Shown here: positions 55,636 through 64,000 of the stretch, in pieces
Layout of the letters: each line of letters begins with the position of its first letter
Position numbering within the stretch: position 1 is the first letter of the stretch
Made by a program: the position numbers and the translations under genes
Assembly (NCBI GenBank): GCA_029961685.1
Contig: JARWKL010000013.1
Location: 27,620,922-27,684,921 of the forward strand
DNA from: Aristolochia californica
Lineage: Eukaryota > Streptophyta > Magnoliopsida > Piperales > Aristolochiaceae
Direction: 5' to 3'
DNA length: 64,000 nucleotides
Notes under the pieces: generated by a model
What the model saw: the letters and a program-made list of their open reading frames with translations, nothing else
What the model was told of the DNA's origin: nothing
The model's database searches: none

Positions 55636-57332
55636 AAAAAGAAAAAAAGCCCTCTTACATATTCCAATTGCTATCCAGTTCAATTGCATCAATCTTCCTC
55701 TTTGATTTTATAACCCTATCAACAGCAACATCTGCCTTTTTCTTCTCATTCTTCTTTTCTTTATGTACCTGATCCACTTTTTCTCTGGAAGCCCCATTCT
55801 GGTTATTTTCCGAAAGAGCAATGGGAAAACCATCCTCATCTTCACTCTCCAAAACAGGAGAACTATCACTCTTTAGTACAATTTGCTTTTGTGAATCATT
55901 CTTTCCATCAGAATCACGCTTCTGAGTCTTCTTTTTAGGACGTTTTTGAGTAATATCCCCATTCACAGGTTTTGCTTCATCGTGTATCTCCTCAATAACA
56001 ACTGGAACAAAAGACATAAAATGCAAAATGACTACATTGGGGTATAACTGCCTGCTGCATAAAATTGTAGTTACTAGCAAAACATCTAGCTTGGTACTAG
56101 CATATCCATGGATACTATAAAGATCTGCATACTTGACATAAGCACATAAAAGCTAATCTCAGTAATGTAGTCCAAACAGAAAGTGAACATGCAGGGGAAG
56201 AAAAGTGAATGGAAATTCCAGAGCGCTCTACTTTCTATGACAACATCTTCTATTTTTGCATTAATTTGTAATGGAGTGGAAATGATGCAAGGCATGCCTT
56301 TAATCAGTTAACCGACAATCTTAGAGTGTAACAGACAATGACCCCAGGCTCAAGTGATTTCCAACCCCACTATCTACACAAAGTAACTCCCTTTAGCCTA
56401 ATTCTCTAAATAAAGTCAATTCTCTAGAGCACATTGTTCTCCATAGAGGCCAAAAGAAAGCCAGTTACATTCTATTGTCTTGAAGAGCAACATACCTCCA
56501 CTGATGGGCCTATGTGGAAGGAACATTTCAAAATCTTCATCAAGGAAGTCCTCTTCATAGTCTTCTTCATCTTCGGTATCATCATCAATAGATTGCCCGG
56601 TCTCCATATCCTCAATATCTTCTCCGTAAGAATCACTTCAACGAGTGAAGAATAAAAATGTTAGAGAGAGTGTATAATATCCATTTGACAAACTAAGAAG
56701 CTCAGTTGATCCATTAAAAGCTTGAATAACTATATCACAGTTATTCATCACAAGAGGATACCTATCCTCGCTTTCCTGGTCAGCAGTGTTATCTAGTCCA
56801 AAATAAAACCCAGTAAGGTGCACGCTTCTGGGACCATCAACAGACAAAGTAACTTCTTCATCCTCAAATTCGAGACTCAACGAGCATGATTCTATTTTTT
56901 CAGGTAACAGAGCACATAAAAGAACAGGGCTCTTATCCCCTACGCTACACTGAACAACGCTCTTCTTTGTGGAAGAACCAAATCCCAGGGTCGCCTGCAA
57001 AACAGCATCATCTTACGTGGACATTCGAGCAACGTCGAACACTCAAACTGAAATCAAATCTTCTAAACTCTAACGGACAGGCAGCAGAAAAATCAAAACG
57101 AACCTGAGAAACATGAAGCCTTCCTCGCTCTTCATCGAATCGATGGACGTATGGTTTCCCGGGTTTTAATTCAACACCTAACAAAAACCATTCATCTTTT
57201 CAGAAAAAAGCAACCTGGAATTTCCATTATGGAGACAAGCCAATAGTCGAATATACACAAAGGAACGAAAAAATGAAGGACAGTGAGCAGCGAAAAGAAA
57301 GGAATAGTCAGTTACTCACCCCAAAACGCCAT

Positions 57333-59211
57333 CCCGGATAACAAATGCTCGAAATTTAATTTCTCAGAGGGGATTTTATGCAAAGGCAATCTGTCTAAAA
57401 CCCTTCACAGCCACCACCCATCTTAAAACCCTAAAATGCTAGAACCCTTCACTGTATACTATGTCAGGAAAAGGGTCTTTAGTCTACCGCAAGTCAGCGA
57501 AACTGGTAAGACCATAAAAGTTTTTAGGAGTAATGAGGTCTTCTGAAACGAGACAATGGCACAACACTGCAATGTCAAACCCGCACAGGCCGCAGGGATT
57601 TTGGTTTACTTGTCGCCATTGGTCGTGGTGATGACAAGCTTTTTATAAGACAGCTTGCATTTTCTTATGGAGTGCCCTGCAGGTGGCAGGGGCAAAATGG
57701 TACAAAACAAGACTCACAAGATAAAAAAAATAAAAAAACCCTAGAATAAAAAAATAAGAAGGACAATTTGATGATCTATTATTAAGAAGGAAATGGAAGT
57801 TGATGATGGACTGTTCAAAATGATTTTCTGACAGCGGCCTTTTTTTGCCAGAGTTCTTCTCTGGGACAGTCTCTCTCTGATGAGTAAGTCATTGCAGTCA
57901 AGGATTTAGTATCCAAGGTAGCAGATAGATCTGATATTGGGATCTCTAGTACTCGAATAAAAGGTTTGAAGAACCCAATCCTTGGTCTTGGAGGACTTTT
58001 GTCATCAACAGAGAGAGGTTACCTATCTGTTGGTGTCACTTACCTTACTGCTTTTATGCTTCAAAAGAAGAGATAGTTGATTGATTCTAAACTCTGGTAA
58101 GATATCCATTTCTTTTTGAACAATTCATACAGTGCTCGCCTGTGTGGAAAGATGAAATTGATTCAAAACCCCATGTCTTTCTCTCAGAGGGAGCGAATGC
58201 TAGCTTCTCTATAAATTTGTTGACAGTACTCTTCATTCCTGCAGATATGAGCTAGCTTCATCTCTCTTTTGTAATGGCCCTTCATCCCAGCAGATTTCCA
58301 TGGTCCATAGCTTGCTTGGGGTGAGAAAAGCAATATTGAGTCTTCAGGAGTCGCTTTGCTGGGTGCATGAATCTGTGGTCCTTTTCAGGCAGAAATTTTT
58401 TGAGATCTCCAGTAGGAGGCTCCATGCCGGAGATGATTTCCTCCTTCGAGGTGGCACTACACCGACTCTGAGGGTCCCAGGCCTTGAACGACTCGTGCCC
58501 ATTCTCCTGTTTCAAGTGCCACCAACATTCTAATTTTAGCTGATTTTCTTGCTCCAAATGGTCAGAAACGTTTCCCTTCATTGGAGAGCATTCAAGACGA
58601 CTACATCCTCTCTGTGCTGTCCCGAGTTTTAGTGGGCATAGTTAAACTACTTCATGTCATTAGAGTCTGTTTGGAACCTTAAGAAAAACGAAAAGAAAAT
58701 AAGAATTTAATTATTATTATTCTAAAAAATAATTAATAAAAATAAGATAATGATCAAATTCTTTTTTTTATTAACTATTTTTTAAAATAATAATAATAAT
58801 TAAATCTTATTTTCTTTTTTTTTCTAGGGTTCCTAATGACCATGCCTCTACTCTCAGTGATTAAGACCAGTTCTCACCTAATCAGTCCAGAACCCTTCAG
58901 GCGTAGTTGTTAAAATAAGGATTTATAGAGAAGCAACTGGACAAGCACGCAAACCGACCTAACAGACCACGGACATCAGCAGAAAAAGGCTATAAAATTT
59001 AATAAACACGACATGGACGACCTTGAATTCCCTGGCCATTGGCTCCATCGTCTCTCTCAGACAAAAATAAATTAATTACTTCAGGTAAAGCATATTCTAC
59101 TTGAATTCCCTCCTCTTCAAACTCCATTAAAGTAGTTTAATCAATCTTATACAGAGATTGTTATTTGTTAGCAATTAAAGAAAGATGTTACACTGTGGTG
59201 TATGTCATCGA
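57333..59211. other. Intergenic
   Basis: 57333-57560 is probably the FKBP leader and promoter. A 99-codon open frame with an ATG at 58581 (minus, 58282-58581) has no recognisable motif and is not called. 58680-58830 is an AT-rich imperfect inverted repeat (TAATTATTATTATT and AATAATAATAATTA arms). Confidence 0.4.
58735..58812. repeat. AT-rich imperfect inverted repeat
   Basis: AAAAAATAATTAATAAAAAT (58723-58742) and its approximate complement ATTAACTATTTTTTAAAATA (58771-58790) can pair. Wider arms around them, AAGAAAATAAGAATTTAATT (58693-58712) and AATTAAATCTTATTTTCTTT (58799-58818), are also complementary apart from a few positions. This resembles a small MITE, without proven ends. Confidence 0.45.
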
Positions 59212-60163
59212 CTACGGGACACAACCCAAAATTTTCCAGATTTTCCTGGTTCTTCTTCCAATCTGGCCGATTCGTTTGGCAATGAAAGAAGGAAAGAACG
59301 GTGGCAGAATGAAGTTTGAATTCATAAGCGCCTTCTCATGAGAGGAAGCTGAAATCTCTTCTTCCCTCTGGACACTGTTGGACTTCCGGAGGTAGAAGTT
59401 TCTGCTTCCCACAGACCCTATTCTGTCCGTTTTATTCAAACCTGCCCAAGAAGATGAAGGTAACTAATGGTCAAATTCTACACACGTTTCAGAGATTTTG
59501 TGGCGGTTGAGTCAAATAAGTCTAGATAAGCTAATGACTCTCTTCTGTAATCGTTTCGAGAAATATAGCCAAAAATCCGGTGACGGAGAAGGGGATGGAA
59601 ATGTCAAGTACAACTTACTTTCAAGGCTGAAATAGGAGAGATGGAGCTCGAAGGAGTGAGGGGCATCGCGGCCGAGGTGGGGGCTCCGCCCTTCGTCTCT
59701 GTACTTATTGACCACGATCTTGATTGTCTCCTCCACGCTCGCCCCCAGTCGCACCATCGTACGGACGGGCCCCGGGCTCCCTTCCACGATTACGCTCACC
59801 ACCACCTTCGAATCGTCTCCACTTTTCTACCAAATCCAGAAAACTACCATCAATGGAAGGGAAATGGTTTCACCATGAATACCCTCTTGCAGTATTTACC
59901 TCGTAGATAAGCGCAGAGCGAGAAGGAGAGGGAGACGGGAGAGAGGAGGGGAAGATGTCCAAGCACGTCTGAAGGCGGAGGAAAACGAACTGAGATCCAT
60001 CCTCAGCATCATCTTCCCGAAAAAGGGAGGGAACAACGAGAAGCGGTGCGGAAGAGCAGCGGGGGAGTTTCCCTCTCGCCGGTTTGTGGGGTTTCGAGCA
60101 ACGACGAGAAGAGAACTGAGTTGAGTTCCATGGACTTCGCCGGCGGGCGGTTCTGCTCCACAT
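59212..60163 (-). CDS. Second At4g22758-like (DUF7054-type) protein, three exons
   Basis: Function unknown. Exons are 59900-60163, 59619-59826 and 59212-59441 with GT-AG introns of 73 and 177 nt, giving 233 residues. The N-terminus is basic and Ser-rich ([39 protein letters not shown]). The domain follows: [20 protein letters not shown], then [38 protein letters not shown] and the hallmark GSRNFYL. The tail (to 233) is basic and ends [13 protein letters not shown]. The last intron is in phase 1 at the same place (FSL-D/E-S) as in the gene at 23200-24110, so the two are true paralogues. The first intron, just before the domain, is absent from the other gene. The ATG at 60163 is the first in frame. 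Confidence 0.88.
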
Positions 60164-61663
60164 CGTTCTATGAGAATAATGTGAAGATTTACCTTCGGCG
60201 GAGCAGAGCCTGAACGACCCCAGATGAGAAAACAGAGGAGAGGTGGAGGAAGTTGCGTGGAGGGAGAGGAGAGACCCGAACTTGGACGTCGATAGCTCGA
60301 CAGTTGATGTTTCCGTGCTTCTAAAGGAAGACAATGCCGTTTTCTAACTGCTGCTTGGTGCTTTCCCTTGCGGATCCTTTATAGGCCGCTTTAATAGTTT
60401 TTTAAGCAGATATAACTAAGCTTTTTCTCCTCCAATTTGATCTGAACAAGACACATAAAAATACAAAATCGAGTAAAAGTTAAATCAGACTCTGGATAAA
60501 TCGAAAGATACAGAAGGGTCGAATCTCAGCCTTTTAACCTGACTGGAGGTTAAAAGAGACAAATTGAAAGATGGGTTTACTTACCGCTATACTTCCTGGT
60601 CATTGTTTGAGAATTTTGACGAACAGTTGGGGAAAAAATATTAAAAGAAGAAAGTCCTACCGACCAATCTCAAAGGTCGGTACAAGGATTGATTGAACTC
60701 TTTTAAGCCAACAGGTCGAATATATGATTTCTGGCTGAAGTAAACAAAGGAGAAGGCGTATGACTGGAAGTCCTCAAGATGCTCTAGTGAAGATAGCCCT
60801 TCAGTTTTTGGTAAAAGGAAGCTCCAATTAGCTTATCAACAAAGAAAAAAAGGGAAGATTAAGAGACACGATACCTGATCTTGGGTCTCTGTCTCCGTTG
60901 TGCTGAGTGACATTTGCTGCACAATCACCGACTCCATTGGGAACAAAGTGGCTGATAGGAAAAATAGAACTTTCTGCAGGATTGGCTAATGAATAACTAT
61001 TCATCAATAAGCAATAAAGATTTTTCTATTTGTGAAGAACCACATCCGAATCGTTGCTCATCAATCAATGATCCATGATAGAGATAAATATCAAGAATTA
61101 AACAATTATGAAAATTTGCTTTTGGTATTTTCTTCTTTTGTTGAAAAAAAGGGAAAACATCACTGAACTTAATTTTCCAATAATAAGCTTCATGTTTAGT
61201 AAATTACCTACTTCAACTTAATCTTTCTGTCCTCAACAAATTGGGGCTTGATGCAGCTTCATTCGGGCCATTTAATCGTCATACCTTCTACAATTACAGG
61301 TTCAATAGAGAAGATACAGCTTCCGTGAAGCTTCTGTTTCATCTTCTAGACATGGGGCACGAAGAAAATGGCTTATATATCTATATATATATATTTCTCA
61401 AATACTAACTATGACAGACCTCCAAAATGCTGAGTGCCCACAGTGCTCTGACAGCTTACCCGTTTCTCCAATCAAAATATGAGGCAACAAAAGCTTGTAG
61501 TTATCACAAATGGCGCCAGAAGGATCTGATTTTGAATAAGCCAGAATCTCCATGAGCCAAAGAAGGATGGTTTTCTCAACCCCTTTTAACTTAGAAATGT
61601 GGAAGAACGAATTCCACATTCTTGCCCCCTCCATTTTGCCAACAGTTAATGGAAAGGAGAGGC
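60164..61663. other. Intergenic
   Basis: Probably the promoter of the DUF7054-type gene up to about 60400 and the 3' UTR of the PPR gene at the far end. A TA-rich microsatellite lies at 61374-61394. No gene was recognised between. Confidence 0.4.
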
Positions 61664-63334
61664 TCATCCAGGCCCCAGCCAGCTACATCCGGGCGTTTTA
61701 TCTAAACCCTTTTCCTCTACAGCCATTCTCAGCCTCTTGGCATCATCCCACCTCCCAACAGAAGCATATATATTGGCCAATAGAATAATATACCCACTTG
61801 ATTCACGCTCAGTTTCCAATTCGATGCAGTGTTTAGTAGCAATTTCCCCTAACTCAACATTACAATGCATATTACAAGCAAGAAGCAAGGCTCCCCACAC
61901 CCCAGCATGTGGCTTCAGGGGCATACTATTTATCAGTGACATTGCCTCCTCTAACATCCCAGACCGTCCAAGAAGATCAACCATTATTGCATAGTGATCT
62001 GCAGAGGGAGGAACCTGGTACTCATGCATCATCGAAGAAAAGCATCGATACCCCTCATCTACCATACCAGCATGATTGTAAGCAGTCAACAAGCCAGAAA
62101 AAGTAATTGCATTCGGGCTGATCTTTGCACGCACCATCTTTTTAAACAAATGGATGGCATCAGAAACTCGGCCGTTGATTCCACATCCCATGATCATTGC
62201 ACTATAAGAAACCAAGTCCTGCCTTCTCAAGCTATTAAACAGCTCGTATGCCTTTTGCATGCTGCCACATTTCGCATACAAATCAACTAAAGCAGTACGT
62301 AAATGATCATCCAACTCAATCCCAATCCTAGACATGTAAGACTCGACCCACATTCCACATTTTAAGTCTCCTAGTTGAGAACATGCAGATAAAATACTAA
62401 CAAAAGTAATCTCGTCGGGTTGAATATTTGCACCAGTTTTCAACATTTCTTTGAACAATAGAATGGCCTCTTTGGGTCGGCTGTTTTGTGCATAGCAAGC
62501 GATCATAGCATTCCATGATGCCAAATCCTTGTCATCCATCTGTTCAAAAAGCTCTCTGGAAGAATCAACAGCCCCACATTTTCCATAAGCAGAAATCATC
62601 TCAATCCAAGAAACGTTACTTCTTTCAGGCATCTCGTCAAACACTTTCCTTGCTGCTTCCACTTTGCCACTCAAGATATACCCACCGATCATCCCATTCC
62701 AAGATGCCACATTTGTCTGTGGCATTTGTCGGAAAAAAGACTCCGCCTGAGACATATCTCCTGCTCTCGCATATCCTGCAATCATCGAGTTCCAAGAAAT
62801 CACATCTTTCACCGGAATCTCATCAAATATCTTTCGAGCCCCTAACAAGTCCCCGGCTCTCAAATACCCAAAAAGAATCGAATTCCAAGACACGACGTTT
62901 CTTACGGGCATTTCATCGAACACCCTCCTGGCGACTCCTGTGTCGCCCAATTTCGAATACAAATCGACAAGGGCAGTTTGCACGTAGACGTCCTGCTCGT
63001 GTCCAAATTTTTGAATTTGAGCATGTATTGATGTTCCAGAAACCTTTGCTGGGATTCGAGCACAGGCTTTGAGAGCGGCAGAGATGGCAAATGTGTTCGG
63101 TCGGAAGGGCGAACTGTGCATGCGGACGTAGAGACGGAGAGCGTCTTTGAAGCGGCCATTTTGGGAATATGATCGGATGGCAGAGGTCCACGAGAAGACA
63201 TCTGGGTACGACAATGTCTGTGCCTCCGAAGTCGACCTGTAACCTTTGACGCAGATAAGCAGAGGGAGTACTTGATTAACTCGATGGAGAGTTCCGTATC
63301 TTGCCAACAGGTTCCAGTGACGTGAGATGATCAT
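61664..63334 (-). CDS. PLS-class pentatricopeptide repeat protein with E-type end
   Basis: PPR proteins of this class bind organellar RNA, mostly to guide C-to-U editing or processing. This is a single exon of 556 residues. Repeats run from about residue 45 in the usual P/L/S alternation. Typical pieces are DVFSWTSAIRSYSQNGRFKD, DVYVQTALVDLYSKLGDTGV, ARRVFDEMPVRNVVSWNSIL, ASWNAMIACYAQNSRPKEAI and DHYAIMVDLLGRSGMLEEAM. The E motif follows (GVWGALLLACNMHCNVELGE, YASVGRWDDAKRLR, TPGCSWLG). There is no DYW domain, so if it edits RNA it would need a partner. The chosen ATG at 63334 is the first ATG in frame; upstream in-frame sequence has none. The N-terminus before the repeats is short and may be an organelle signal. 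The first 42 codons and 132 bp of leader are duplicated directly upstream. Confidence 0.93.
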   Translation of the reverse strand: MIISRHWNLLARYGTLHRVNQVLPLLICVKGYRSTSEAQTLSYPDVFSWTSAIRSYSQNGRFKDALRLYVRMHSSPFRPNTFAISAALKACARIPAKVSGTSIHAQIQKFGHEQDVYVQTALVDLYSKLGDTGVARRVFDEMPVRNVVSWNSILFGYLRAGDLLGARKIFDEIPVKDVISWNSMIAGYARAGDMSQAESFFRQMPQTNVASWNGMIGGYILSGKVEAARKVFDEMPERSNVSWIEMISAYGKCGAVDSSRELFEQMDDKDLASWNAMIACYAQNSRPKEAILLFKEMLKTGANIQPDEITFVSILSACSQLGDLKCGMWVESYMSRIGIELDDHLRTALVDLYAKCGSMQKAYELFNSLRRQDLVSYSAMIMGCGINGRVSDAIHLFKKMVRAKISPNAITFSGLLTAYNHAGMVDEGYRCFSSMMHEYQVPPSADHYAIMVDLLGRSGMLEEAMSLINSMPLKPHAGVWGALLLACNMHCNVELGEIATKHCIELETERESSGYIILLANIYASVGRWDDAKRLRMAVEEKGLDKTPGCSWLGPG

Positions 63335-63729
63335 CCGGAACGAGGCCGGACAGTGGAAAGACCGGCGAAGCCACTGGACCTTCTTCGAGTAAGCATTTGT
63401 CGGTCCAGCAAAATCCCGACTAGGCAGACATCCGGCCACCTCAGTCCTCTATCATTAACTGCGATTGGCCACGACAATGTCTGCGCCTCCGAAGTCGACC
63501 TGTAACCTTTGACGCAGATAAGCAGAGGGAGTATTTGATTTACTCGATGGAGAGTTCCGTATCTTGCCAACAGGTTCCAGTGACGTGAGATGATCATCCG
63601 GAACGAGGCCGGACAGTGGAAAGACCGGCGAATCCACTGGACCTTCGTCGAGTTAGCATTTGTCGGTCCAGCAAAATCCCGACTAGGCAGACATCCGGCC
63701 ACCTCAGTCCTCTATCATTAACTGCGATT
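63208..63729. repeat. 263-bp-period tandem duplication of the PPR gene 5' end
   Basis: 63208-63466 and 63471-63729 are about 97% identical. Changes include TGTGCC/TGCGCC, ACTTGATTAA/ATTTGATTTA, GAAGCC/GAATCC and TTCTTCGAGTA/TTCGTCGAGTT. Each unit holds the first 42 codons of the PPR gene and 132 bp of its leader. Confidence 0.95.
63331..63597 (-). other. 88-codon upstream ORF created by the duplication, stop overlapping the PPR start (ATGA)
   Basis: The copied start codon at 63597 opens a frame beginning with the PPR N-terminus (MIISRHWNLLARYGTLHRVN). It shifts into non-PPR sequence at the duplication joint and ends at TGA 63333-63331. That stop overlaps the PPR ATG (63334-63332) as ATGA. 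It would be an upstream ORF only if transcription starts beyond 63597. Confidence 0.6.
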
Positions 63730-64000
63730 CACCTCTGAACTGTTTAATACCACGGTGTTCTGAAGTGACTCGGCCGAGTCGAATTAGTTTTGTGAAGGCG
63801 GGTTGAACGGGTCACACTCAGCCCTTCTACCAGGATAAAAATTCTATCCATCCATCCATTTATATCATTTTTAACTCTTTAAAATAGATAAAAATAATTT
63901 TTTTTACTTATATAAATATTTATTTATTTGCCCATATATTATATTGAATAATATAAATATAAATAAAGGTTATTTAGTATCAAATTATATGAATAAATAT
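63730..64000. other. AT-rich end of window
   Basis: No gene was recognised. The first 100 bases may be part of the PPR promoter. Confidence 0.4.

Larger units (their letters stand above)
53577..57332 (-). pseudogene. FKBP53/FKBP43-type nuclear immunophilin with an in-frame stop before the isomerase domain
   Basis: Plant FKBP53-type proteins are nucleolar histone chaperones with a C-terminal peptidyl-prolyl isomerase. Exons: 57320-57332, 57104-57177, 56762-56994, 56496-56635, 55659-56001, 54755-55253, 54122-54206, 53979-54020, 53828-53876 and 53577-53655; 518 codons plus the stop. The nucleoplasmin-like part is MAFWGVELKPGKPYVHRFDE, SQATLGFGSSTKKSVVQCSV and HLTGFYFGLD. An acidic stretch (IDDDTEDEEDYEEDFLDEDF) and Lys-rich basic tracts follow. 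Codon 405 is TAA (54842-54844), just before RTYSNGMVVEELSIGKPDG. The FKBP domain is otherwise intact: [55 protein letters not shown] and NSWLAFDVELVDVQ. Intron 6 is GC-AG (AAG|GCAAGT). It may encode a 404-residue chaperone-only protein, be read through, or carry a sequence error. Confidence 0.88.

Noticed and set aside
58282..58581. 99-codon minus-strand frame with an ATG
   Set aside because: No recognisable family, no splice partners seen, and it overlaps another open frame on the opposite strand. It could be real, but the sequence does not support a call.
63335..63439. 35-residue upstream extension of the PPR protein
   Set aside because: It contains no ATG (it would start at GTG). The first in-frame ATG is 63334.
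1..64000. CRISPR arrays, operons, bacterial defence genes
   Set aside because: The window is plant nuclear DNA with spliced genes; no regularly spaced short repeats of that kind were seen.

Overview
The window is nuclear DNA from a seed plant, most likely a dicot-type angiosperm. It holds spliced genes of plant families (a PLS-class PPR protein, a plant Ku80, a plant polyamine transporter, a plastid DUF1499 protein), an intronless 6-phosphogluconate dehydrogenase, AT-rich spacers and many retroelements. The species cannot be named from the sequence. Splice junctions below were read by eye. Each rests on protein continuity across the joint plus consensus sites, and every exon length was checked for phase.

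Layout: 1-7.4 kb is decayed repeat DNA with a broken minus-strand Ty1/copia element. At 7.4-9.1 kb is 6-phosphogluconate dehydrogenase (-). At 9.8-10.1 kb is a complete miniature LTR retrotransposon. At 12.6-14.0 kb is a polyamine/amino-acid transporter (+). At 15.9-19.5 kb is a four-exon cornichon ER cargo receptor (-). At 23.2-24.1 kb is a small At4g22758-like (DUF7054-type) gene (-). At 25-26.7 kb is a degenerate direct repeat, one copy of which carries a second miniature LTR element. At 28.4-31.3 kb is a six-exon DUF1499 gene (-), head to head with Ku80 (+), whose 12 coding exons span 31.9-52.0 kb. Ku80 introns 2-4 are swollen by nested retroelements. At 53.6-57.3 kb is an FKBP53/FKBP43-type nuclear immunophilin (-), convergent with Ku80, carrying an in-frame stop ahead of its isomerase domain. 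At 59.2-60.2 kb is a second, diverged DUF7054-type gene (-). At 61.7-63.3 kb is a PPR gene (-) whose 5' end is duplicated in tandem.

The most unusual content is a set of very small LTR retrotransposons (about 250-330 bp, LTRs of 80-126 bp) sharing a primer-binding site for initiator tRNA-Met. At least three size/sequence families are present. Several have target-site duplications, one has a paralogous empty site, one is a triple-LTR array containing another element's solo LTR, and one solo LTR interrupts a copia RNase H reading frame. They belong to the general TRIM/SMART class, which is known, but I do not recognise these families. The other notable points are two GC-AG introns (one of 81 nt that stays open in frame), the FKBP nonsense codon, and an ATGA-overlapping upstream ORF made by the PPR duplication.
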